Source: Algorimicrobium sp002414705 (lineage in GTDB: Bacteria > Bacteroidota > Bacteroidia > Flavobacteriales > Flavobacteriaceae). Taken from it: DNA of 42,707 bases. This document shows positions 24,433-33,777 of this stretch, in pieces. Under the pieces are notes generated by a model. The model saw only the letters and a program-made list of their open reading frames with translations, did no database searches and had not been told where the DNA came from. A program made the position numbers and the translations under genes. How positions within the stretch are numbered: position 1 is the stretch's first letter; the number at the start of each line of letters is the position of its first letter. The stretch spans positions 1 through 42,707 of the forward strand of contig CAXAUF010000021.1 in assembly GCA_963972425.1 (NCBI GenBank). The letters are read 5' to 3'.

Positions 24433-26604
24433 TTATTTCTTAATAGCTTCAACCAGTTCTAATTGCTCTATGCTCACGTTGGTAGTAAACATACCATAAT
24501 TAACAATTGCTTTATTTTTCTCAATGCTATCAATACTACCAACAGCTCGACCATCTTGCATTCTCACTCGGTCACCGATTTTTAAAGTTGGTCTTGGAGC
24601 TACAGGTTTATTCTTCTCCTTTTCTTTAGCTACTTTTTTCTTTTCACGGATTACTGCAACTGTTTTTTCGGCTTCTTGTTTTACTTTTTCTACTTTAGCT
24701 TTTTCTGCTTTTTGCTTTTTAACTGTTGTTTTCTTGCGCTTGGAGTTTTCAATTTGAACAAGTTTAAATAACTCATTCATTAATTCGCGCTTTTGTTTAT
24801 TATTGAAATATTTTTCCGATAAATCATTCACTTTCTGACCCAAATATATTAGGCGTTGATTACTATCATATAACTCTTGAAAGCTTTCCAGTTTCTTCTG
24901 GATTTTCACATTTGTTTCCTCAAGCTTTTCAGCTTCGGTAAGCTTTTTACGCTCGTTTTCCTTTAAGGATTGTTCGGTTTTTTCTAATTTCGATCGTTCT
25001 TTTTGAAGTTTTGCAATGGTTCTATCAAAACGTACTTTCCCCTTTTCAATTTTCTTTTTAGCGCGATTAATTAAACTATATGGAATGCCATTTTTTTGTG
25101 CTACTTCAAAGGTAAACGAACTTCCTGCTTGCCCTAATGCCAACTTATAAATGGGTTCCAAGGTTTTCTCGTCGAACATCATATTTGCATTTTGCATAAA
25201 TGGCAACTCGTTAGCTAGAATTTTAAGATTGGAGTAGTGGGTTGTTATAATTCCAAAAGCTTCCCGATGGTAAAATTCTTCTAAAAATGTTTCGGCTAAA
25301 GCACCTCCCAGTTCAGGGTCTGATCCGGTTCCAAACTCATCAATAAGAAATAAGGTGTTTTTATTACATTTCTTTAAGAAATAATTCATCTGCTTTAAGC
25401 GGTAACTATAGGTGCTTAAATGATTTTCTATAGATTGATTATCGCCAATATCTGTAATAATTCTATCAAATAAAAATACATGACTTCGCTCATGAACTGG
25501 AATTAAAAAACCAGATTGCAACATAATTTGAAGCAAACCAACCGTTTTTAAGGTGATGCTTTTTCCTCCAGCATTTGGACCCGAAATAACAATAATGCGA
25601 TTTTCTTCGGTTAGTTTAATGGATTGCGAATATGTTTTTTCATGTTTCTTCTTATTGCTTAAAAGTAATAAAGGATGAAAAGCCTCTCGTAAAAATAATT
25701 CGCGATCATCACTAATTTCAGGCAAAATAGCATCCATAGATTTGGCGTATTTGGCTTTTGCTGAAATGACATCTACTGCTGTTAAAAATTCTTGATACTG
25801 CTTTAAAAGTGGTAGAAAAGGTCGAATAAAATCAGTTAGCGTTTTTAAAATTCGAATAACTTCTTCACCTTCTTCATATTCCAAATTATTTAGCTCTCGT
25901 GTATATTGTAACGTCGTTTCAGGTTCAATATAAACAATGCTTCCTGTTTTACTGCCGCCCATTATGGCGCCTTTTACTTTACGTCTATACATAGCTTTTA
26001 CAGCTAAAACACGTTTATTATCTACAACCGACTCCCGAATATCATCCAGATAATCTAGTTGGTGATAGGTGTTTAATGCCGAACCAAAACTGCTATTAAT
26101 TTTACCTTTTATTTTATTAATATCTTGACGTAATTCCTTTAAAAGCGGAGACGCATTATCTTTAACATCGCCAAACCTATCCACAATAGCATCAATTTCT
26201 TCAATTAAAACTTTTGTAACCTCAATTTCAGAAGCAAATTCGTACAAATTAATATAGTACTCTTGGAATTTTTTTAAGAAAATGATAATATCATTCGCAG
26301 TAATAGAAATGGAGATAATTTTTTTTAAACTATGCGCTTCTAAATACGTATTTTCAATTTTTAAAAGCTTTAATTCTTTTGCAATCGTTTCAAAACCATG
26401 ATTGGGAATGCGGTTATCATTATATAAAGATGCTAAATATTCATTGGTTAATGCCAACGCTTTTATAGCAGATTCTTTATTGTTTAAAGGTGAGATTTGT
26501 AAAGTTTCCTCATGTCCTAAAGCGGTTATACACAACTCACTTACTTGTTGTAAAACTGTTGAAAACTCTAAATCTTGAAGCGTTTTTTCGTGAATATGTA
26601 TCAT
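24433..26604 (-). CDS. mutS2: MutS2-type ATPase lacking the C-terminal Smr domain
   Basis: A 723-aa MutS-family protein of the MutS2 branch, without mismatch-recognition domain I. An N-terminal helical core and clamp (about 1-320) precede the ATPase domain: Walker A SGPNAGGKSITLKTV (GPNAGGKS at 342-349), Walker B TLFLIDEFGTGSDPELGGAL, and the TTHYSNLKILANE switch. A long charged coiled coil (about 515-660, many K and E) follows, then a small beta domain LKIGDRVRMQDGRAVGSIDS at the end. Typical MutS2 proteins end with an Smr nuclease domain, which is absent here. Known MutS2 roles are recombination control and collided-ribosome rescue. A -7 box (TATTTTTG, 26653-26646) lies upstream. Confidence 0.93.
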   Translation of the reverse strand: MIHIHEKTLQDLEFSTVLQQVSELCITALGHEETLQISPLNNKESAIKALALTNEYLASLYNDNRIPNHGFETIAKELKLLKIENTYLEAHSLKKIISISITANDIIIFLKKFQEYYINLYEFASEIEVTKVLIEEIDAIVDRFGDVKDNASPLLKELRQDINKIKGKINSSFGSALNTYHQLDYLDDIRESVVDNKRVLAVKAMYRRKVKGAIMGGSKTGSIVYIEPETTLQYTRELNNLEYEEGEEVIRILKTLTDFIRPFLPLLKQYQEFLTAVDVISAKAKYAKSMDAILPEISDDRELFLREAFHPLLLLSNKKKHEKTYSQSIKLTEENRIIVISGPNAGGKSITLKTVGLLQIMLQSGFLIPVHERSHVFLFDRIITDIGDNQSIENHLSTYSYRLKQMNYFLKKCNKNTLFLIDEFGTGSDPELGGALAETFLEEFYHREAFGIITTHYSNLKILANELPFMQNANMMFDEKTLEPIYKLALGQAGSSFTFEVAQKNGIPYSLINRAKKKIEKGKVRFDRTIAKLQKERSKLEKTEQSLKENERKKLTEAEKLEETNVKIQKKLESFQELYDSNQRLIYLGQKVNDLSEKYFNNKQKRELMNELFKLVQIENSKRKKTTVKKQKAEKAKVEKVKQEAEKTVAVIREKKKVAKEKEKNKPVAPRPTLKIGDRVRMQDGRAVGSIDSIEKNKAIVNYGMFTTNVSIEQLELVEAIKK

Positions 26605-26740
26605 AATTTTCCTTGTGAAAAAGGATTGCTTTTTTTTTTGGATTACAAAAATACGGATTATGTTTTAAAACTAATCTAAAGTTAAAAAGTATAAGTTCAC
26701 TTTATATTTATGTAGCTTTGAAATATTAGAAAACAAATTT

Positions 26741-27706
26741 ATGAGAATCTATAAGATCGCTTTATTTCTAACTATAAGTTTCAGCTTAACATCTTGCAAA
26801 AAAGATTATTTGCAGTATACTGAAAAACCGGATTACGTAATTAATGCCAGTTCAAAACAGGAAGCTTATTTTGATGCTTATGATGCATCCTTAAAACTTT
26901 GGGATATTCCTGTTGAAGAATTATATATTCCTACCAGTTTTGGTACGGCTCATATTATTGTAAGCGGTCCAAAAAATGGTGAATCATTGGTTTTATTGCA
27001 TGGTATGAATGCTAGTTCTACTATGTGGTACCCAAATGCAAAAGCGTTTTCTAAAGATTACAGATTATTTGCAATCGATTTTATATTAGAACCTGGGAAA
27101 TCTCTGAAAACAAAAACGTTTGATGATGTAGATCAAATTGCTACTTGGTACACTGAAATTTTTGATAAACTTGAATTAAAGGAATTTAATTTGGTAGGAG
27201 CTTCCAGAGGTGGATGGATTTCTGTTAAAATAGCCTTGCAAAATCAAGATCGTATTAAAAAGATGGTTTTATTAAGTCCTGCACAAACGTTTATATGGAT
27301 TAGACCAAGTTCAGATTTGTTTAAGAATATTATTTCACTTTTTTCTTCAGAAGAAAAACAGACGGATCAAATTTTAGAATCCATGTCAAGTAACGTAGAA
27401 AACATTGACAAAACGTATTTGAAACAGTTTTATATATCTGAAGCTAATGACTCCATCAACAAATTCACTTTTGACATGCAACCCTTTTCCAAACGTTATT
27501 TCCAATCGCTTAAAATGCCAGTTTTGGTTTTAATTGGCGATGATGATGTTATTAATAATGAAAAGACCATTGAAATGGCAAAAACCTTAATTCCAAACGG
27601 TCAAGGCGAAATCATTAACAATGCAGGTCATTTTTTAACAGTAGATCAAGCCGAAGTGATAAACACTAAAATTCTAGATTTCTTAAAAACTAATAATACA
27701 AAATAA
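26741..27706 (+). CDS. Alpha/beta hydrolase lipoprotein
   Basis: A 321-aa lipoprotein esterase: lipobox SLTSC (C19), oxyanion loop VLLHGMNASSTMWYPN, nucleophile elbow LVGASRGGWIS (S155), acid residue in VLIGDDDVINNEK and histidine in NAGHFLTVDQ. It resembles cell-surface hydrolases of the BioH/carboxylesterase type; the substrate is unknown. A -7 box TAGCTTTG at 26713-26720 lies 20 bases before the ATG, with a poor -33 box. Divergent from mutS2, convergent with the YfcC-type transporter gene (22-base gap). Confidence 0.91.
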   Translation: MRIYKIALFLTISFSLTSCKKDYLQYTEKPDYVINASSKQEAYFDAYDASLKLWDIPVEELYIPTSFGTAHIIVSGPKNGESLVLLHGMNASSTMWYPNAKAFSKDYRLFAIDFILEPGKSLKTKTFDDVDQIATWYTEIFDKLELKEFNLVGASRGGWISVKIALQNQDRIKKMVLLSPAQTFIWIRPSSDLFKNIISLFSSEEKQTDQILESMSSNVENIDKTYLKQFYISEANDSINKFTFDMQPFSKRYFQSLKMPVLVLIGDDDVINNEKTIEMAKTLIPNGQGEIINNAGHFLTVDQAEVINTKILDFLKTNNTK

Positions 27707-27728
27707 GCTATATTAAACTATTTCAAGA

Positions 27729-29222
27729 TTATAAATACACTTGAATTGTTATAACAATCATAGTAAAGATGGTTAATATTAAAAGTAATGGTAAAACGAA
27801 TTTCAACCACTTATTATAACCCACTTTGACAATGGCTAATGAAGCTAAAATTAATCCCGTAGGATTAATAAAAGCAAATAAACCCATTCCGTATTGGTAG
27901 CAGTTAACAATAACCTCACGACCAAAACCAACAGTATCAGCCAGTGGTGACATAACTGGCATAGTTAAAACTGCCATGCCAGAAGAACTTGGAATAAAAA
28001 AGGAAAGTCCGCTATAAATAAATAACATAGCGTTTGCAAAAACGCCTTTATTCATTCCTTCAGTTACAGTACTAGCATGATACAACATGGTATCACTAAT
28101 TAAGCCATCATTCATTAAAACAGAAACACCACGTGCAATACCAATAATTAAAGCTACACCTAGTAAATCTGATGCGCCTTTTACAAAGGTTTCTACAAAA
28201 GTTGTTTCTTGAATTTTACCAATAATTCCTATTAAAATTGCACCAACAAAAAATACAGTTGTCATTTCAACAAACCACCAATCTAATTGAGACACACCGT
28301 AAATCATAACCACAAAACATAAGGTGAAAATGATAAGGATTAATCGCAAACGTGTTGTTAACTCTAATACGTTTTCACTTTTAGTTCCAAAATAGGCTTC
28401 AATTTCTTCTTTTTGATTGTATATAATTGATTTAGTTGGGTCTTTTTTTACCTTATTAGCATATCGCAAAATATAAATAATACAAATTGCAACACCAATT
28501 ACTAGTGTAATGAGACGTCCCGTTAAACCAGTTGTCCAGTTAATTCCAGCAGCATCAGAGGCAATAATGGTACTAAATGGATTAACAGTAGAACACATAG
28601 TTCCAATAGAAGATCCTAAATAAATTGCAGCAAGCGGAACCATAGCGTCATATTTAGCGGCTAAAAACATAGGAATTAAAATAGGGTAGAAGGCAATAGT
28701 TTCTTCTGCTAAACCAAAGGTTGTTCCTCCTAAGGCAATTAAGGTAGTTACTAAAATAATTAAAATATACTCATGACCTTTTAATGCCATAGCTAGCCAT
28801 GAAATACCAGCATCAAACGCACCAGTATAATTCATAATACCAATTAATCCGCCAATTATTAAAACTAAAAAAATAATATCCGACGCTTCTATGATACCTT
28901 TAATTGGAGATTGAAAAAAGGCGACTAAACTCTGTGGTTTGGCTTCAACTTTTTGGTAAGTATTTGGAATAGAAATAGGTTTCCAAATATCACCATTTGT
29001 GAATTTTTCTAAAGGAATATTTATATTGAGTGTAAGTAATGTTTCTTGATTGGCGGGAAGCATTTCTGTGGTTTCTAAATGCGTTTTTGTAAAACTATTT
29101 GATGCTTTATCAAAAGCTAATGTATCGTATTTTCCCGCTGGAATAATCCATGTTAACAAAGCTACAAGACCTGCTATAATGAGCAAAATAGTTTGTGCTG
29201 TTGGAAATTTTAAATTTTTCAA
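27729..29222 (-). CDS. YfcC-family (DcuC superfamily) membrane transporter
   Basis: A 497-aa polytopic inner-membrane protein with roughly a dozen hydrophobic segments. It has a large loop after the first helix and family blocks such as GGLIGIMNYTGAFDAGISWL, ALGGTTFGLAEETIAFYPIL, AIYLGSSIGTMCSTVNPFST and FIPSSSGMAVLTMPVMSPLA. These place it in the YfcC/DcuC ion-transporter superfamily, usually predicted to carry C4-dicarboxylates, basic amino acids or short-chain acids. The substrate cannot be decided from sequence. Single gene; the 65-base gap to the divergent ung gene holds a weak -7-like box (TATCTTTA). Confidence 0.91.
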   Translation of the reverse strand: MKNLKFPTAQTILLIIAGLVALLTWIIPAGKYDTLAFDKASNSFTKTHLETTEMLPANQETLLTLNINIPLEKFTNGDIWKPISIPNTYQKVEAKPQSLVAFFQSPIKGIIEASDIIFLVLIIGGLIGIMNYTGAFDAGISWLAMALKGHEYILIILVTTLIALGGTTFGLAEETIAFYPILIPMFLAAKYDAMVPLAAIYLGSSIGTMCSTVNPFSTIIASDAAGINWTTGLTGRLITLVIGVAICIIYILRYANKVKKDPTKSIIYNQKEEIEAYFGTKSENVLELTTRLRLILIIFTLCFVVMIYGVSQLDWWFVEMTTVFFVGAILIGIIGKIQETTFVETFVKGASDLLGVALIIGIARGVSVLMNDGLISDTMLYHASTVTEGMNKGVFANAMLFIYSGLSFFIPSSSGMAVLTMPVMSPLADTVGFGREVIVNCYQYGMGLFAFINPTGLILASLAIVKVGYNKWLKFVLPLLLILTIFTMIVITIQVYL

Positions 29223-29287
29223 GATATAATGTTTTATGATGCTAAAGATAGTATTAATTTAGTGCTGTCATAAAAAAGATATTAAAA

Positions 29288-29953
29288 ATGAAATTGGAAA
29301 TTAGTGATAGCTGGAAACCGTATTTACAACCAGAATTTGAAAAGCCCTATTTTCAAGAACTGAAAACTTTTGTGAAATCGGATTATGAACAGCATAACTG
29401 TTATCCTCCAGAATCAGAGATTTTTATGGCTTTTAATGCGTGTCCTTTTCATGAAACAAAGGTCGTTATTATTGGTCAAGATCCTTATCATGGTTTAGAT
29501 CAAGCTAATGGTTTGTGTTTTAGTGTTCATGATGGTATTGCGCATCCACCTTCCTTAAAAAATATTTTTAAAGAATTAGAATCGGATATTAATAAACAAT
29601 ATCCTGAAAGTGGTAATTTGATACATTGGGCAAAACAAGGCGTTTTACTATTGAATGCCACATTAACCGTTAGGGCTCATGAAGCTGGTAGTCATCAAAA
29701 TATGGGTTGGGAAACCTTTACAGATTCAGTAATTAAAATAATCAGTGAACAGAAAAAAGATGTAATATTTTTACTCTGGGGTGGATTTGCCAAAAAGAAA
29801 TCGAAATTAATAAACACAAACAAGCATACTATTCTAACTAGTGGTCATCCCTCACCGTTGAGTGCTAATAGAGGTTATTGGTTTGGTAACAAGCATTTCA
29901 GCAAAACAAATATGGTTTTAGAAAAAAACGGGTTTTTACCCATAAAGTGGTAA
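29288..29953 (+). CDS. ung: Uracil-DNA glycosylase, family 1
   Basis: Removes uracil from DNA, whether misincorporated or arising by cytosine deamination, starting base excision repair. The 221-aa protein shows the water-activating motif VVIIGQDPYHGLDQANGLCF (catalytic D65), the QGVLLLNATLTVR block and the DNA-intercalation loop GHPSPLSANRG. The length is normal for the family. The ATG at 29288 gives the usual N-terminus. Its stop is directly adjacent to the stop of the convergent lipoprotein gene, with no base between them. Confidence 0.97.
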   Translation: MKLEISDSWKPYLQPEFEKPYFQELKTFVKSDYEQHNCYPPESEIFMAFNACPFHETKVVIIGQDPYHGLDQANGLCFSVHDGIAHPPSLKNIFKELESDINKQYPESGNLIHWAKQGVLLLNATLTVRAHEAGSHQNMGWETFTDSVIKIISEQKKDVIFLLWGGFAKKKSKLINTNKHTILTSGHPSPLSANRGYWFGNKHFSKTNMVLEKNGFLPIKW

Positions 29954-30550
29954 TTAATTTACAATAAAATAATAGCGACCATCTGAATCAGAATTTATTA
30001 TTTTAGAATAAATTGAAATACCTTCATTACCAGAATAATTTGGATATATCCAGACTATTTCAGTATCCAGATTGAAGTAATTTTGGGAACCGGAAAGATA
30101 ATAGGTTCCAGGCTCTAATAATCTGATTCCGAATTTATTACTGAAAATAGTGTCATTTAATTCACAGCTTACAAATAAGCTTTGATTATCTACACGTGTT
30201 TCGCCTTCAATAATTTCTAAAGCATTTTCATTTAATTCAATTAAAGCATACGTGCCATAAGCAGTTTCTTTGTACAAATTAAGGTAGTAATAATAGAAAC
30301 TTTCAGGTGTGTCTGAAATAAAATCGGTTAAAAAAACCGTTTTATCATTTATAGTAATTTGTTCATTATTAAGACGTGTTGAAATATAGATGGTATCATC
30401 AACCTGAAAATTCATCGTATTATTCTCAATTTGAATAATGGTATCATTTCGGACCTCATTATTGGAATATACATAATCATCTTCACCAGGACAACAAAGA
30501 CCAGCGCATAAAGAAATACTTGTTATAAGAGCAAGAGGGACAAATTTCAT
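29954..30550 (-). CDS. Small lipoprotein of unknown function
   Basis: A 198-aa protein with an export signal ending ISLCAGLCCPGEDD; either adjacent cysteine (C19 or C20) could be the lipidated residue. The mature part is rich in Asn, Thr, Tyr and acidic residues and looks beta-stranded (DTIYISTRLNNEQITINDKT, GTYYLSGSQNYF). No family is recognised. Similar short beta-rich lipoproteins are common in flavobacteria and tend to be lineage-specific. Its 3' end abuts ung tail to tail. Confidence 0.8.
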   Translation of the reverse strand: MKFVPLALITSISLCAGLCCPGEDDYVYSNNEVRNDTIIQIENNTMNFQVDDTIYISTRLNNEQITINDKTVFLTDFISDTPESFYYYYLNLYKETAYGTYALIELNENALEIIEGETRVDNQSLFVSCELNDTIFSNKFGIRLLEPGTYYLSGSQNYFNLDTEIVWIYPNYSGNEGISIYSKIINSDSDGRYYFIVN

Positions 30551-30614
30551 ATTTAGTTTTATCTATAGATGCAAAAATATGAAAAAGGTTGCGTGAATAA
30601 GAGAAATCAAATTT

Positions 30615-30833
30615 TTAACTTCCGGTAGCTGCAAGCTGTGCTGAATCAGAAGAAACACCTATGTTTTTGGATACAATAAATGTTGGTCGGTTTTCAGGTT
30701 TTTGGTTTGCACGTTTAGTTGTTTTATTACAACTAAAGATTAATAATATAAAATTAACTGCAACCAAAAAAGAGAGTATAATAGTAATCGTTAATAGCAT
30801 AAGCGATGAGTTTTGGTTTTGCTTAAAGCCCAA
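30615..30833 (-). CDS. Small membrane protein or lipoprotein, 61-72 aa
   Basis: A short frame with one hydrophobic stretch (MLLTITIILSFLVAVNFILL) followed by IFSCNK, which fits a lipobox, and a hydrophilic tail ending SSDSAQLAATGS. The longest version starts at a TTG (30833) and gives a lysine-containing n-region. However, a -7-like TATATTTG (minus strand, 30838-30831) overlaps that TTG, which favours the ATG at 30800 (61 aa). Codon use and hydrophobic pattern look real, unlike the overlapping plus-strand frame. Function unknown. The 290 bases upstream to 31123 contain no gene I can support. Confidence 0.55.
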   Translation of the reverse strand: MGFKQNQNSSLMLLTITIILSFLVAVNFILLIFSCNKTTKRANQKPENRPTFIVSKNIGVSSDSAQLAATGS

Positions 30834-31123
30834 ATATATGTCAATTAACTCAAAAATTAAAAGAATTTTAACATTTATCGATGTAATGTTCGTTTTTAAA
30901 GACGTGATTACTAGATGATTTCAGTGAAAATAGTCAGGATTTATTAAAGAAATTAAAATATAATAGCTCAAATAGATGCTATTTTAACTTTTCTCTCATA
31001 CTATTCAAAATCAAGCTAATCGTTATTTCGAGTTAATACTTCATTTATCAATTTACTACTAATTTATTTACCGAATTGAAGTAAAAACATAGTAATTTCC
31101 TCTGAATTAAGAATATGTAATAA

Positions 31124-31978
31124 TTATAAATTATGTACCAATGTATTGTACGACACGGTTTTAGGAATGATATCCAACGCAAATAAATGTTTTTGAATAT
31201 TATCTATAGTGTCTTCATTTATAGAGCTTTGCGACCACTCCGTTAATGATAACCATTCTTGAACGTCTTCTAATTTCTGGTCGTATCGTGTAGCAATAAC
31301 CTGATCTATATTAGGGATAGACTTGAAGTTTTTAGTGGATTTATTAATGATGCTTAAAATGGTTTGTAATTCGTCTGAATGATTTGCAATAAAATTATCA
31401 CTAACTGCAATAACGAAACAAGGCCAAGGTGTAGGACAATTTCCTAAACGTCTAAAAACACCTTTATCTACTATGGGTTTAGTCATGAATTTTTCCCACA
31501 TAAAATAATCAGCAGTTCCACTTGTAAGTGCATTAACAGCACCATCTAAATTTTTAACGACTTCAAATTGTAGGTCTTTTGATAAATCCCAATTATTATT
31601 TTCAGCATTTATATAAGCCATTAAATGCGATCCAGAACCATAACGACTAATTGCTGCTTTAGTTCCTTTTAAATCATTAAGTGATTGATAGTGAGAATTT
31701 GCTCCTACATGAATTCCCCAAATTAATGGTGTTTGAACGAAAGTTTGAACAATTTTAGATTTATTTCCTTCAATAATATCTTTAATAATACCTTCAGTTA
31801 ATATAACGGCTATATCAATATCGTCATTCCTTAAGGCTTTGCACATAGCACCAGTTCCTCCATGATAATCATGCCAACGTAAATTGATGTTTTCCTGCTT
31901 ATAATCGCCATTTTTAAGCGTTAAATACCAAGCAAGATTAAAATGCTCTGGAACACCACCTATATTTATAGTATTCAT
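31124..31978 (-). CDS. Substrate-binding-type protein without signal peptide (NMT1/THI5- or SsuA-like)
   Basis: A 284-aa type 2 periplasmic-binding fold protein. Recognisable parts are INIGGVPEHFNLAWYLTLKN at the start, HDYHGGTGAMCKALRNDDID, SLNDLKGTKAAISRYGSGSH and GAVNALTSGTADYFMWEKF, all typical of the nitrate/sulfonate/thiamine-precursor binding group. The N-terminus has no signal peptide or lipobox, so it should stay in the cytoplasm, and no ABC permease or ATPase gene is nearby. It overlaps the nucleoside phosphorylase gene by 4 bases. It may be an enzyme or sensor for a small ligand instead of a transporter part. The specific role is unknown. Confidence 0.85.
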   Translation of the reverse strand: MNTINIGGVPEHFNLAWYLTLKNGDYKQENINLRWHDYHGGTGAMCKALRNDDIDIAVILTEGIIKDIIEGNKSKIVQTFVQTPLIWGIHVGANSHYQSLNDLKGTKAAISRYGSGSHLMAYINAENNNWDLSKDLQFEVVKNLDGAVNALTSGTADYFMWEKFMTKPIVDKGVFRRLGNCPTPWPCFVIAVSDNFIANHSDELQTILSIINKSTKNFKSIPNIDQVIATRYDQKLEDVQEWLSLTEWSQSSINEDTIDNIQKHLFALDIIPKTVSYNTLVHNL

Positions 31979-32847
31979 AATGTTACTAATTTACCCAAGG
32001 TGTATGTTATTAAATCCTCAACTACTTTTTTCGGGTTTTCGCTAAACGTTCCGTTTGGTCTGTTGGCAATTATGGCATTAAGTGATAATGCATGATGTCC
32101 TAATAATTTAGATAACCCGTAAATTGCAGATGTTTCCATTTCTAAATTAGTAATCCGATTATTTTTATATTCAAAGGAATCCATTTTCCCATTTAAATAA
32201 GCATCGTGAATAGGTAAACGCAGTACACGACCTTGTGGACCGTAAAATCCAACAGCTGTTGCTGTGATTCCGGTATGTGTTCTCTCGGATGTAAAATGGG
32301 TTTCTAATAATTGACTATTTGTTATTAAAATGGGTCTTGCCTTCTTTTTGTCCCAATCAGTATGTTTTATAAAAGCATTTTCAATTTCAGGATTTGAAAT
32401 AGTGTCTATCTGATAAAAATGAAGTAAACCAGTTAAATCTAAACCATGAGAACCTATTACAAAACTGTTAACTGGAATATCATGTTGAAGCGATCCTGAT
32501 GTACCAACACGAACAATGGTTAAGGATGTTAATTCATCTTTAAGTTGGCGTGTTTGTAAATCTATATTTACCAATGCATCCAACTCATTCATGACAATAT
32601 CTATATTATCTGGACCAATTCCTGTTGAAATTACGGATAAGCGTTTGCCTTTATAAACACCTGTTTGCGTTTTAAATTCACGCTTTTGTATTGAAAATTC
32701 AATAGAATCGAAGTGTTTGGTTATTTTTTCTACACGATCTTGATCACCAACAAAAATAATGGTATCTGCAATATGTTCTGGTTTTAAATTAAGATGATAT
32801 ACGCTACCATCTGGATTTAATATCAGTTCAGATTCTTTTATAGGCAT
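31975..32847 (-). CDS. Nucleoside phosphorylase, uridine phosphorylase-like
   Basis: A 290-aa enzyme of the PNP/UDP family that splits nucleosides with phosphate to a base and ribose-1-phosphate. Family features include IIFVGDQDRVEKITKHFDSI (phosphate-binding region), VISTGIGPDNIDIVMNELDA, TIVRVGTSGSLQHDIPVNSF and the closing motif NLEMETSAIYGLSKLLGHHA. The sequence is nearer uridine than purine phosphorylases by eye, but specificity should be treated as open. It follows the DUF1835 gene after 3 bases and overlaps the binding-protein gene, so it sits inside a five-gene operon. Confidence 0.9.
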   Translation of the reverse strand: MPIKESELILNPDGSVYHLNLKPEHIADTIIFVGDQDRVEKITKHFDSIEFSIQKREFKTQTGVYKGKRLSVISTGIGPDNIDIVMNELDALVNIDLQTRQLKDELTSLTIVRVGTSGSLQHDIPVNSFVIGSHGLDLTGLLHFYQIDTISNPEIENAFIKHTDWDKKKARPILITNSQLLETHFTSERTHTGITATAVGFYGPQGRVLRLPIHDAYLNGKMDSFEYKNNRITNLEMETSAIYGLSKLLGHHALSLNAIIANRPNGTFSENPKKVVEDLITYTLGKLVTL

Positions 32848-32850
32848 GTT

Positions 32851-33777
32851 TTATTTTTTTATAAGTTCGTTTTGTTTGGTGCTAAAGTAATAATCCATTC
32901 TGTTTATTCCACCAAACGTTATAGTATCATTGATTTCTGATGCAAAATTATGAATGCCAATTAATGCTTCATGCCCTTTACGGTTTAGTGTAATACGTGT
33001 TTCTGTTTCTTCATAAAATATAGCTAATAAATCTATAATACGAAGTATTTGAATGTCACCATACCCATAATATCCTTGAAAATTTAAAGCATAACCAATT
33101 AAATGACCTTTAGATTTAACGTCTTTATCACGAATGATGGATAAGATATTTTCTTCTAAAACATTCAACCCATTTTTTAAATTTGGAAAACGTTTTAAAT
33201 GTGCTTTTAAACAACTATTTAAATATATAAATGATGAATTTTTTAAGATGAAAGGTTTTAGCAAATTATGATCTTTTCCGCAGTAAATATGCCAGATAAT
33301 TCTTGCTAAATCAAGATCTGAATCCAATAAACGAACTTTATTATCATAATGATTTAAAAGTTGTTCAGATGTTAATTCTGATAAGCCTTTTAAATTCTTT
33401 TCACCTTCAATTCTACCACTACAGACTAGGAAAATAGGTAAATTAATATGCTTTTCTTGAAGCAATTTAATGACTCCCAATAAATTGATATGGCAAAATA
33501 AATCGAATTCAAACCAAAGTATAATTTCAGAAAAGTTATCGGGATTATTTAAAATAGCTAATTCGTTTTTTATCTCGTCTTCGTTGACATCTATGGCATA
33601 CACATTTTTAAGAAAGTCTTTACGTGTATCTATAAATTGCTGCGAATCTATTTGTGTTAGAGTAGGACCTTCACATAACATTTCTTGCCATGTTAAAAAG
33701 GCGCCTTCTATCTCTAAATCTTTTAAATAGTCAGTTAAATGATTGCCATTTGTAATATGAAGAATGTCTTTATTCAT
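32851..33777 (-). CDS. DUF1835-domain protein
   Basis: A 308-aa soluble protein. The N-terminal DUF1835 domain is shown by ILHITNGNHLTDYLKDLEIE, then TWQEMLCEGPT, and EIILWFEFDLFCHINLLGVI. The C-terminal part (about 200-308) ends in a winged-helix-like region with RITLNRKGHEALIG. DUF1835 proteins have no settled function. It overlaps the SUI1-like gene by one base and is 3 bases from the phosphorylase gene. Confidence 0.87.
   Translation of the reverse strand: MNKDILHITNGNHLTDYLKDLEIEGAFLTWQEMLCEGPTLTQIDSQQFIDTRKDFLKNVYAIDVNEDEIKNELAILNNPDNFSEIILWFEFDLFCHINLLGVIKLLQEKHINLPIFLVCSGRIEGEKNLKGLSELTSEQLLNHYDNKVRLLDSDLDLARIIWHIYCGKDHNLLKPFILKNSSFIYLNSCLKAHLKRFPNLKNGLNVLEENILSIIRDKDVKSKGHLIGYALNFQGYYGYGDIQILRIIDLLAIFYEETETRITLNRKGHEALIGIHNFASEINDTITFGGINRMDYYFSTKQNELIKK

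Noticed and set aside
30661..30918. Plus-strand frame overlapping the small lipoprotein gene
   Set aside because: The minus-strand frame has a clear hydrophobic signal and lipobox; the plus frame is its shadow.
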